A DNA stretch of 64,000 bases, taken from Myxococcales bacterium (GTDB lineage Bacteria; Myxococcota_A; Polyangia; Palsa-1104; JAEUJZ01). Below, in pieces: positions 52,274 through 59,277 of this stretch. The stretch lies in the NCBI GenBank assembly GCA_016794365.1, contig JAEUKB010000002.1:79536-143535 (forward strand). The letters run 5' to 3'. The notes beneath the pieces were generated by a model. The model searched no databases, was not told where the DNA came from, and saw only the letters and a program-made list of their open reading frames with translations. The position numbers and the translations under genes are program-made. Positions within the stretch are counted from its first letter, which is position 1. The number at the start of each line of letters is the position of its first letter.

Positions 52274-53158
52274 TCAGCTGACCACAACAGCGAGCGCGCT
52301 CGCGATCTCTGGTACGTCTTTGAGCGTCAGCAGCAGGTTCACTTTCTGCGTGCGCTCCATCCCACTCGCATAGCGGCGATGAACGTCTGGAAATGCATCC
52401 AGCACGAACGCATCAAAGTCCGCATCCAGTCGCAGTCTGTCATTGAGAATCCGTCGCAGCGTCGCGCGATCCGAAGGAACAGAGAGCCCCTGTCCTTGCA
52501 TTCCTATTCCCATTCCTATTCCCGGAAGGAGTCCTGACTTTGTGGACATTCCACCGATCCATTCCAGCGGAAACATCCGTCGCGGATCGCGTCCTGGCTG
52601 AAACAGAATCTGCGGCAAGCGACTGCCCGGAAGACCTTTGACCGTGAGCTGCGCTTTGGCGATGTCCAGCGCTTCACGTACGCTCTTTCCGTCGCCCAGT
52701 GCGCGATACAGTGCGGATGAAAAAGCAATCGCGCTGTGATCGTAAATCGGCTGCGCCATTCCGATCACACAGCCGATCACTTCGGAAAGACTCTCTGCGA
52801 GCAGGCTGGAATAACAGGCGTTAAGAACCACCAAGCGCGTCACGCTGGACACCTGCGCAAACGCAGCGCGCGCTGCTTCCGTATCGAGCGGCCAGGTATT
52901 CCCTTGTCGATCCTGAAGCAGCAGGTTCTGTTCGGTACCGTGTCCGCTAAAGTGAACGATGTGCGGCTTGTAGAGCAGCAAGTGATCGAGCAGCTGATCT
53001 CGACCCAGCTGGGAGCGCTGATGAAAGACAAAGCGATCTTTGAGCTGCGTTCTGTACAGCGCTTGCTCGATCTCGGTACACTCTGTCAGCAGATCGAGCG
53101 GCTGGCTCTGCTTGGGATTGGCGGACAGAAACAGGACACGGACTTGTTCTTCTGTCAT
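52274..53158 (-). CDS. CHAT-domain cysteine protease with C-terminal effector-associated-type domain
   Basis: A 294-residue caspase-like protein. The ATG at 53158 has GAGAG seven bases upstream and leads straight into the first strand (VRVLFLSANP); an ATG at 53182 is possible. The catalytic His is in VHFSGHG (His73) and the catalytic Cys in VLNACYSS (Cys115), the CHAT/caspase dyad. After a Gly/Met-rich linker, residues about 229-292 form a small helical domain (DRATLRRILNDRLRLDADFD; FPDVHRRYASGMERTQKVNL) that I read as an effector-associated or death-like adaptor domain, which in other bacteria recruits effectors by homotypic contact. No second copy of this domain is in the window. It lies between a membrane-protein gene and a kinase gene in one run. 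Confidence 0.85.
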   Translation of the reverse strand: MTEEQVRVLFLSANPKQSQPLDLLTECTEIEQALYRTQLKDRFVFHQRSQLGRDQLLDHLLLYKPHIVHFSGHGTEQNLLLQDRQGNTWPLDTEAARAAFAQVSSVTRLVVLNACYSSLLAESLSEVIGCVIGMAQPIYDHSAIAFSSALYRALGDGKSVREALDIAKAQLTVKGLPGSRLPQILFQPGRDPRRMFPLEWIGGMSTKSGLLPGIGMGIGMQGQGLSVPSDRATLRRILNDRLRLDADFDAFVLDAFPDVHRRYASGMERTQKVNLLLTLKDVPEIASALAVVVS

Positions 53159-53265
53159 CGGTAACTCTCTCGGTCGTTGCATGTCCTACTGTGCGAAGGG
53201 ACGAAGCACTCTTTCACGGACTGCTCCGAAACCGCAACGGACTCCTTCGCGCGCTGTGGGAATCC

Positions 53266-53952
53266 CTACTCTTCGATCTCAAACGCGGGCGGAGCGGCTG
53301 TGGGAATCGTCTTTTCGCCAGAATGCGATGCAGCAGAGCCAGCCTTCGCGCGCACAGGCTTGGGCTCTCGCTTGCGCACAAGCGGAGGCAGCACAGGCTG
53401 ATCCGCTGTCTGTTCCAGCGAAGGACTCGGCGTACTGTCCTGCGGAATCGGAGCTGACAGAGCCGGTTCGCGCACTGCCGATTCGCGCACTGCCGGAAGC
53501 GCTTGCGCTTGCATCACGATCTCGCGCTCGTGAAGTGGAAGTGATCGCGGCGGACTCTGCGCGTGATGCAGCGAGACAATCGTCACCACCGGAAGCACAA
53601 TCGCACCCGCTATCATCAGCAGCGCTTCCATGAGCTGACGATGGGTTCTCCGTCCGGTCGGCAAGTGAAGCGCGCGCTGCAAACGGATCGGTTCGGGAGC
53701 CGCTGTCACAGCCGCCATCATCATCTGGGCATAGACTTCGTTCGGATACGGCTGCGTGATCGAGTCCTCTTCAATTGGAAGCGGAACTCCATCGGACAAA
53801 AACGAAGGATCGGACGCGGACTTCGCTGCGTCCTGGTGCTGAGGACGACACAGCGCGGCCATTGCGCGACAGTCCATCGTCACAGTGGATCGATGGAGAG
53901 CTGGATCAGACTCGCGAGGGATTGCAGACATCGGAAGACTTTGGCTGGTCAT
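53266..53952 (-). CDS. Single-pass membrane protein of the kinase/CHAT island
   Basis: A 228-residue protein; AAGGAG lies eight bases before the ATG. The first 105 residues are cytosolic and low in structure, one membrane helix follows (LLMIAGAIVLPVVTIVSLHH), and the extracytoplasmic part is Pro/Glu/Ala-rich with a tail ending FEIEE. A near-match PYPNEVYAQMMMAAV helix precedes the basic stop-transfer side. It has no enzyme motif. The build resembles the non-kinase half of the neighbouring kinases, so it may be an anchor or substrate in the same complex. No family recognised. Confidence 0.72.
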   Translation of the reverse strand: MTSQSLPMSAIPRESDPALHRSTVTMDCRAMAALCRPQHQDAAKSASDPSFLSDGVPLPIEEDSITQPYPNEVYAQMMMAAVTAAPEPIRLQRALHLPTGRRTHRQLMEALLMIAGAIVLPVVTIVSLHHAQSPPRSLPLHEREIVMQAQALPAVRESAVREPALSAPIPQDSTPSPSLEQTADQPVLPPLVRKREPKPVRAKAGSAASHSGEKTIPTAAPPAFEIEE

Positions 53953-54053
53953 GTAGGGACTCCTTCAAACAACACACTGCGCTGTCCACTCACCATTCCA
54001 AGCAGCATGCCAACCGCGCAGACCCAGCCTGCACCGCTCGTCAAGTCGCGCAT
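53949..54053 (-). CDS. Possible 34-aa hydrophobic peptide coupled to the next gene
   Basis: A small frame starting MRDLTSGAGWVCAVGMLLGM and ending in a TGA that overlaps the ATG of the following membrane-protein gene (ATGA). The four-base overlap and hydrophobic character favour a leader or coupled micro-protein. The ribosome site is poor, so it may be a chance frame. Confidence 0.28.
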   Translation of the reverse strand: MRDLTSGAGWVCAVGMLLGMVSGQRSVLFEGVPT

Positions 54054-54086
54054 CTTGCAGTGGATTCCCGTCGCAGCGCAGCACGC

Positions 54087-54356
54087 TCACGCAAAGTGGG
54101 CACTTTGTCCGCCCATGGGCGCAGCGATCTCGAGATTGATCGCAGACAGCGAGCTTGCAACTTCAGTTCGCAAGTCAGCGCGTCCGGAATCCGCAGCGGA
54201 GTGCTGAAGCAAGACAGCCGCAACCGAAAAGCACATGACACCCCAGCCAGTCGCGAACAGGGGAAGGAGGAATCCGCAGCAAAGGACCGAAACGCTAGCC
54301 GCGCGTCGTTCCTGTGATGTCTTCGGGAGGAGGAGGAGGCGGCGGCGGGGGATCAT
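54087..54356 (-). CDS. Possible 89-aa membrane protein
   Basis: Starts MIPRRRLLLLPKTSQERRAA with GAGG four bases upstream, then one strong hydrophobic helix (FLLPLFATGWGVMCFSVAAV) and a short polar tail. Its first 62 bases overlap, in another frame, the 3' end of the 101-aa gene. Positive charges before the helix fit membrane topology rules. The start is uncertain and the last codons cover the operator-like dyad, so I hold this loosely. Confidence 0.35.
   Translation of the reverse strand: MIPRRRLLLLPKTSQERRAASVSVLCCGFLLPLFATGWGVMCFSVAAVLLQHSAADSGRADLRTEVASSLSAINLEIAAPMGGQSAHFA
54092..54120. promoter_or_regulatory. Paired palindromes, candidate activator site
   Basis: CAAAGTGGGCACTTTG (seven-base arms) and GCCCATGGGC (perfect) are separated by three bases. 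The same two elements occur at 57335-57367 beside the sigma54 promoter. This copy lies about 140 bases upstream of the 228-aa membrane-protein gene. Confidence 0.4.
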
Positions 54357-54600
54357 CCGAGCCTCGAGTGGTGATTCCCACGGATCGCGCAGTGGAAGCG
54401 CGCAGATCTTGCGCCACGACAAACGAAGCAGACTTCGGTGCTGCGTGCAGCGCTTCCTCGTAGCCACTGTGGCCATGCTCACCGCCGCGCTTTGGACCCG
54501 GAATGTCTTTGGGAGGATCGGCCTTCACAGGTGCTCCCTGGCCTTCACCCATGCGCGTTACACGAGCCTGTGAGCTGTTTCGACTGGTGGACTCAAGCAT
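54295..54600 (-). CDS. Small Pro-tailed soluble protein (101 aa)
   Basis: GGAG lies eight bases before the ATG, 27 bases after the kinase-FGE stop. The sequence is polar, with a central GGEHGHSGYEEALHAAPKS and a C-terminal run of nine Pro before EDITGTTRG. No signal peptide or membrane helix. Poly-Pro tails often dock onto SH3-like or profilin-like partners, but no such partner is evident here. No family recognised; gene status rests on ribosome site and operon position. Confidence 0.55.
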   Translation of the reverse strand: MLESTSRNSSQARVTRMGEGQGAPVKADPPKDIPGPKRGGEHGHSGYEEALHAAPKSASFVVAQDLRASTARSVGITTRGSDDPPPPPPPPPEDITGTTRG

Positions 54601-54627
54601 TGACGTTCTCCATAGCGATTTCGCGAG

Positions 54628-56670
54628 CTACTTCGTGGTCACAACAAACGCACAACGAAAGCCGAGATTGCGCGAGATGTCTTGCGCCACCGCCATCGAG
54701 CGACTGGCACCTCGCATCACTTCTTGGCTCATTGCGTAGTTTCCTCCGCGAACGGAATAGCTGGTCCGTGGTGTGATCGCAGCGTCTGCAAGCTTGGTCA
54801 CCGGATCGATGCAAGTGTTGCAGCGCGGATACGGACTCACAAACGGATCGAGCACCCACTCAAACACGTTTCCGCCCAGGTCATACACACCCAGCGGGGT
54901 CTTGTCCTGCGGTGAGCTGCCAACATCCGCAGGCCGATCGAGCGGGAGCTGCTTACACAGTCCGTTTTCTCGTCGATCAAACACTGCGCGCTGACAGTCC
55001 GGCGGCTCACTTCCCCACGGATAGATGCGACGCTCTGCACCGCGCGCTGCCGCTTCCCACTGCGCTTCCGATGGCAGATCTCCGCCTCGTTTTTGACAGA
55101 TTCGTCGTGCAGCTTCGTGGGTCACTTGCGTCATGGGACGATTCTCATAGCCGGAACGGACTGTTAGCTCACCGCTCACAAGCGCCAGACCACTGCCTTT
55201 GCCATTTTCATGCCAAAGATCAAACAGCAGCGTTCGCGACCCATCTGGCTCTACCAAAAAGATCTGCCGGGGAGGCTCACCACCGACGGAATTCAGATCA
55301 ACGCGCTGCTGAAACGTCCCCAGCACTTGCAGAAACTGCGTCGTGGTTAGCTCGGTCTTGTCCAGATAAAACGCACTCACCGACACCAGCTGCGGAGGCA
55401 TTTCCCGTCGCAGAAGATCTTCATTACAGTTCGTAAGACCATTTGCACGCACACAGTCTTGCTGCGCGGCTGCGATCTCTTGCGGATTCGATCCCATCAT
55501 CAGCGTCGTGGGCGGAATCAGGACCGTACCGCTCGGAGCCTGCGTGGCCAGATGCCCTAACTGCGCCTGAGAGAGATTGTTCGATGACGACGGCAGTGAC
55601 GGCAAAGATGACGACGAAGATGACAGAGACGACGAAGGCTTTGGACGTAGTTCGTACACGACGCCGCCCAGAATCGGAATCAGCGCGCAGCACAGCAAAA
55701 ACACCAGCGTCTGATCCGATGAAAAGCGTCCTCCGCGCGCGGGAATCTGATGTCCACTTTTCAAGTGCGCGGCGATTTCTTCTGCAGTGGGCCGATAGTC
55801 TGGCAGCTTGTCGAGCATCTTGGTGAGCAGCTTGCCAAGGGACGCGGGCGCATCGGGCCACAGGCTCCGCAGCGATACGGGAGCCCGGGAAATGTGCGCA
55901 TCCAGCCACTTGGACGCGGTCTGATCCGATAGCTGATAGGGAGACTGTCCGGTCAGAAGCTCAAAGAAGATGAGTCCCAGCGAATAGATGTCCGTGCTGG
56001 CATCGACGGACTTGGCCGCTTCACACTGCTCGGGAGACATATAGCGCAGCGTTCCCAACATCGCCTGCGTCTGGGTCCACTGCATCCCCGACTGATGCAG
56101 TAATTTGGCAATCCCGAAGTCTAATATCTTGACGCGGACTCTCAACGGATCGGAGTCATGCGGAATCACCATCAGGTTTCGCGGATTCAGATCACGATGC
56201 ACGATGCCAAGCTGATGAACGTACGCCAGCGTGGACGCAGTCTGAATGATGATCTCGGTGGCGAGCGCAGCATCCAGCTTGCCTCCGTGCGAGCGAACAA
56301 AGTCACGCAGCGTCTGACCGGGTAGCAGTTCCATGGCGATGTAGAGCTGTCCGTCTGGAAGATCTCCCGAGTCAAACAGCGTCACCAGACCCGGATGTCG
56401 CGCCCTGGCCAGCAGGTTTGCTTCGTTGTGAAAGCGATGTCTGCTTTCAGACTCACTGTGTGGATCGCCATCGCTCGGTGTCTGTAGAAACTTCACCGCG
56501 ATGCGATTTCGGGTCTCCAGATGAACGGCTTCGTAGACGGCACCCATTCCTCCTTGACCGATCAGTCGCACCACGCGGTAGTTGCCAACCAGCAGACCGA
56601 TTCGCGCATCCACGTCCGTCTTGCTTGAAGAGCTGGGCATCGGAATCACAATCTCTTGCGGAGCATCCAT
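54628..56670 (-). CDS. Ser/Thr kinase fused to FGE-sulfatase (SUMF1-like) domain
   Basis: A 680-residue fusion; GGGAGAG lies upstream of the ATG. Residues about 30-300 are a Hanks kinase with GQGGMGAVYEA, IAVKFLQ (Lys60), HRD (Asp160) and LDFGIAKL (Asp184), but the catalytic loop reads HRDLNPRN: the usual Lys after HRD is Asn. A membrane helix lies near residues 320-340 (TLVFLLCCALIPILGGVVYE), then a Ser-rich spacer and an FGE-sulfatase domain at about 380-680 (GTVLIPPTTLMMGSNP, DLPSEAQWEAAARG, YDLGGNVFEWVLDPF, SYSVRGGNY, LGFRC). Such domains either oxidise Cys to formylglycine or serve as C-type-lectin-like binding folds; here it would be outside the cytosol, so ligand sensing is more likely. 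It lies 13 bases after the first island gene. Confidence 0.9.
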   Translation of the reverse strand: MDAPQEIVIPMPSSSSKTDVDARIGLLVGNYRVVRLIGQGGMGAVYEAVHLETRNRIAVKFLQTPSDGDPHSESESRHRFHNEANLLARARHPGLVTLFDSGDLPDGQLYIAMELLPGQTLRDFVRSHGGKLDAALATEIIIQTASTLAYVHQLGIVHRDLNPRNLMVIPHDSDPLRVRVKILDFGIAKLLHQSGMQWTQTQAMLGTLRYMSPEQCEAAKSVDASTDIYSLGLIFFELLTGQSPYQLSDQTASKWLDAHISRAPVSLRSLWPDAPASLGKLLTKMLDKLPDYRPTAEEIAAHLKSGHQIPARGGRFSSDQTLVFLLCCALIPILGGVVYELRPKPSSSLSSSSSSLPSLPSSSNNLSQAQLGHLATQAPSGTVLIPPTTLMMGSNPQEIAAAQQDCVRANGLTNCNEDLLRREMPPQLVSVSAFYLDKTELTTTQFLQVLGTFQQRVDLNSVGGEPPRQIFLVEPDGSRTLLFDLWHENGKGSGLALVSGELTVRSGYENRPMTQVTHEAARRICQKRGGDLPSEAQWEAAARGAERRIYPWGSEPPDCQRAVFDRRENGLCKQLPLDRPADVGSSPQDKTPLGVYDLGGNVFEWVLDPFVSPYPRCNTCIDPVTKLADAAITPRTSYSVRGGNYAMSQEVMRGASRSMAVAQDISRNLGFRCAFVVTTK

Positions 56671-56683
56671 TCCTTACTCTCCC

Positions 56684-57205
56684 TTACAACGAACATAGTG
56701 CGTACGAAAGCGATTTCATCGGAATCCAAACAGCGCTTGAAGCCGATGGAGCCGCAGCATTCCGATTCGCTTCCGCAGCGCGCTCCCACTGCTGCGATCC
56801 ACCTTCCACAATGCAGCCGCGCGCATCAATTCCAGCCACTTGAATGTCGAGCTGAAGCGCGGACTGTGCCAGCGCAGACGGCAGCGCAAGAGACTGTGTA
56901 CTGACCGTTGCTTCCGACGCTGCAAGCTCACTATCGATGGCAGGAGCGCCCGCGATCCGAACATGCAGAACGTACTTCACAGCAGCAGACTGTCTGTCAG
57001 GAGACTGAAGCTTTACATGGATCATGGGACGATCGGACAAAAGCCAGCGCAACAGCTTCGCTTGCTCGGCTGCGTGGGTAGAAGGAATCAGCCAGCGAAG
57101 AAACAGTCCCCACAGTGCAATCACGAAGATCAGCCAGGACGAAGACGGCGGATGACGACCATGAACACAGCACACAGAATCAACAGGAAAAGGGGTGTCG
57201 CGCAT
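56684..57205 (-). CDS. Membrane protein, first gene of the sigma54-controlled run
   Basis: A 173-residue protein with GAGGAG six bases before the ATG. One membrane helix lies at about residues 23-45 (WLIFVIALWGLFLRWLIPST), followed by a beta-rich extracytoplasmic part (MIHVKLQSPDRQSAAVKYVL; LQLDIQVAGIDARGCIVEGG) with a late Cys. No enzyme motif. The sigma54-type promoter lies 25-40 bases upstream, giving a short leader. It may be the sensing or anchoring component for the kinase encoded 13 bases downstream. No family recognised. Confidence 0.72.
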   Translation of the reverse strand: MRDTPFPVDSVCCVHGRHPPSSSWLIFVIALWGLFLRWLIPSTHAAEQAKLLRWLLSDRPMIHVKLQSPDRQSAAVKYVLHVRIAGAPAIDSELAASEATVSTQSLALPSALAQSALQLDIQVAGIDARGCIVEGGSQQWERAAEANRNAAAPSASSAVWIPMKSLSYALCSL

Positions 57206-57229
57206 AGGGGCTCCTCACTCCCTGTGCAA

Positions 57230-57245
57230 GCAGAGTCTGTGCCAC
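57230..57245 (-). promoter_or_regulatory. Sigma54 (-24/-12) promoter
   Basis: Reading leftward, TGGCACAGACTCTGCT matches TGGCACG-N4-TTGCW with correct GG-to-GC spacing and two changes. Transcription would start near 57220, about 15 bases before the first gene of the kinase/CHAT run, with the ribosome site GAGGAG in the leader. The divergent neighbour encodes a sigma54 activator. Confidence 0.72.
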
Positions 57246-57334
57246 CCTGCAAGCGAACGCGGCGTCTACGGAGCCATGTTTCGACGGAGCAAACGCTGAC
57301 TACGATGCGTCAAGCGCGCGCTCTGCCCACCTGT

Positions 57335-57367
57335 GCCCATGGGCAACCAGGCAAAGTGCCCACTTGT
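57335..57367. promoter_or_regulatory. Paired palindromes, candidate enhancer for the sigma54 activator
   Basis: GCCCATGGGC (perfect palindrome) is followed after seven bases by CAAAGTGCCCACTTGT (inverted repeat with one mismatch). The pair lies about 90-120 bases upstream of the sigma54 promoter and 33-65 bases upstream of the activator's own start, the usual place for an enhancer that also allows autoregulation. Confidence 0.45.
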
Positions 57368-57399
57368 CTGCACGACGTAGACTTCGCGATACTTGAGCC

Positions 57400-58932
57400 A
57401 TGACGGACGGCCCCACCAAAACCCTTCCGAAGCCAGGATCCAGCCGAACAGAGCGACGAGGATCCCCACAGCTACGAATCTTGTATTCCCCTTCCTATCG
57501 AGGTCGCGCTGTGTTTCCGCTCCTCAAAGGAACGACCGAGCTGGGACGCGCAGAAAGCGAAGGAAGGACTGCGTTTCCGAACGATGATGCGATGTCAAAG
57601 CTCCACGTCAGCATCAAGGTCAGCGAAACAGATGGCATCGTGTTTTTGCGCGATCACAGCAAGAACGGAACCGTGATTGGAAACGTCCAGCTTCGCAACA
57701 ACGAGCAGTGGCATCGCGTCGAAGCGGGCGATATTTTGCGCTGTGGCAACACGATTGCAATCGTTCGTCAGGAGCCGCTCAAGCCCGATGATGTTGCGAT
57801 TCCCAGCCTGATCGGCGTTTCTCTGGTGATGCGCGAGCTGCGCTGTCTGATTGCCAAAGCAGCTGTCGAAGACAGCGTCTCGATCTTGCTACGCGGAGAA
57901 ACAGGCAGCGGCAAAGAAGTTGTGGCCCGCGCGATCCATCAGCTGAGCCGTCGCAAAAACGGTCCCTTTGTTCCGGTCAACTGCGCAGCGGTTCCGGAGT
58001 CGCTTGCAGAGTCCGAGTTTTTCGGAAACACCAGGACTGCCTTCACAGGAGCCGCTACTCGTCGCGGATATTTCCGTGCAGCCGATTCCGGATCGCTGTT
58101 TCTGGATGAAATCGGAGACATGGCGCTCAAGCTTCAGCCTCGCTTGTTTCGCGCGCTGTCGGAACGGACCATCACGCCGGTTGGATCCGATGAAGCGATT
58201 TTCACCGACTTTCGCCTGATCGCTGCGACCAATCAGCCTCTGTACGCGGAAGGACAGACCAACAACTTTCGCAAAGAGCTGTTTGGTCGCATCGCGCAGT
58301 TTCAGATTCACATTCCGCCGCTGCGTGAGCGCAAAGAAGACATCCTACCGCTGCTGCTCCACTTTTATCCAGAAGCAGAGAGCCTGCTGAATGCGGACTT
58401 TGTTCTGGCGCTGCTGCGACATGACTGGCCACTCAATGTGCGACAGCTCTTCAACGTGTCTCAGCAGCTTCGGATCGAGCGATCCACCGCACAGGTGGTG
58501 AAGCTACTTGAGCAGCTAGAGAGTCCAAGTGCCTACGACACGGAAGAGGAACCGCAGAGCGTACGCGAAGAGCAGCCAGCCAAGAGTACCAAGTCAGTGC
58601 GTCGCAGCGACGAGCGCAAGCCGCATGTGCTGCCATCAAAAGAGCAGCTTCATGCGTCCATGCTCAGCAACCACGGAAACGTGTCACAGAGCGCACTGGA
58701 TTTCGGCTGTGATCGTCGCTCTATTCGTCGCTATCTGGCGCTTCATGGACTGTCAGCCAGCTCGTACCGAACGCCTTCCAGTCAGCCCAAAGGAACCGAT
58801 CCAACACAAACAGATCCGGACGATGACGATGGAAAGACAGATCAAACAGCTCAGACTGATTCAACAGATCAAACAGCTCAAGATGATGCTGAGGACGGAA
58901 ACGATGGAACGAACAGAGACCAAACAGAGTAG
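57400..58932 (+). CDS. FHA-domain sigma54-dependent transcription activator
   Basis: A 510-residue enhancer-binding protein. Residues about 25-125 are an FHA phosphothreonine-binding domain with ELGR (49-50), SKLHV (66-70) and NGTVIGN (89-95). The AAA+ domain follows: Walker A GETGSGKE (166-173), the sigma54-contact loop TAFTGA (213-218, where GAFTGA is standard) and Walker B SLFLDEIGD (232-240). A Fis-type helix-turn-helix lies near residues 455-485 (SALDFGCDRRSIRRYLALHG) and the C-terminus is a long Asp/Thr/Gln-rich tail. Such proteins switch on sigma54 promoters when their FHA domain binds a kinase-phosphorylated partner. It is divergent from the kinase/CHAT run and lies next to its sigma54 promoter. 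Confidence 0.92.
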   Translation: MTDGPTKTLPKPGSSRTERRGSPQLRILYSPSYRGRAVFPLLKGTTELGRAESEGRTAFPNDDAMSKLHVSIKVSETDGIVFLRDHSKNGTVIGNVQLRNNEQWHRVEAGDILRCGNTIAIVRQEPLKPDDVAIPSLIGVSLVMRELRCLIAKAAVEDSVSILLRGETGSGKEVVARAIHQLSRRKNGPFVPVNCAAVPESLAESEFFGNTRTAFTGAATRRGYFRAADSGSLFLDEIGDMALKLQPRLFRALSERTITPVGSDEAIFTDFRLIAATNQPLYAEGQTNNFRKELFGRIAQFQIHIPPLRERKEDILPLLLHFYPEAESLLNADFVLALLRHDWPLNVRQLFNVSQQLRIERSTAQVVKLLEQLESPSAYDTEEEPQSVREEQPAKSTKSVRRSDERKPHVLPSKEQLHASMLSNHGNVSQSALDFGCDRRSIRRYLALHGLSASSYRTPSSQPKGTDPTQTDPDDDDGKTDQTAQTDSTDQTAQDDAEDGNDGTNRDQTE

Positions 58933-59007
58933 ACATACAGGACTCCGCATCCGTACCAAGCGACTGTAGCCAGGCCACCTGGTACGAAGCGGAGCGCTCA
59001 GACAAGC

Positions 59008-59223
59008 TTACTTCTTACCGCCACAGCCCTTGTCGCCGCCGCAGCTCTTGTCGCCGCCCTTCTTCTCTTCCTTCTTCTCTTCCTTCTTCTCTTCCTTCTT
59101 CTCGGCCTTCTTGTCAGCCTTCTTCGCAGCCTTGTCAGCCTTCGGTGCCTCATCCGCGCGAGCGACGGAAACCGAAGCGATGCTGAGCGATCCAAGAAGT
59201 GCGACCATTGCCTTGCTGTTCAT
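59008..59223 (-). CDS. Small secreted Lys/Glu-rich peptide with Cys-Gly tail (71 aa)
   Basis: The ATG at 59223 has TAGGAG eight bases upstream, which fixes the start. A Sec signal peptide (MNSKAMVALLGSLSIASVSV, cleavage after ARA) is followed by DEAPKADKAA, four Lys/Glu repeats of the KKEE type and a tail GGDKSCGGDKGCGGKK. The charged middle followed by a repeated Cys motif resembles precursor peptides of Cys-modifying or metal-binding systems (HvfA-like, substrates of MNIO/DUF692 enzymes), but no DUF692 or partner gene is next to it. It could instead be a simple metal-binding periplasmic peptide. Convergent with the FHA activator gene. Confidence 0.65.
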   Translation of the reverse strand: MNSKAMVALLGSLSIASVSVARADEAPKADKAAKKADKKAEKKEEKKEEKKEEKKGGDKSCGGDKGCGGKK

Positions 59224-59277
59224 GTGCGTGCTCCTATCTGTCTCTGGGTTTCGCTGTGATCTGGGCGCGAGCCTCAC

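Noticed and set aside
53970..54030. Second sigma54 promoter (TGGCATG-CTGC-TTGGA) before the 228-aa membrane-protein gene
   Set aside because: The essential GC at -12 is GG here, so I do not call it, although the nearby palindrome pair makes the spot worth remembering.
57266..57469. 67-codon leftward frame over the start of the FHA activator
   Set aside because: It begins inside the activator gene, has no ribosome site and covers the control region; its likeness to the 54.1-kb frame comes from the shared DNA palindromes.
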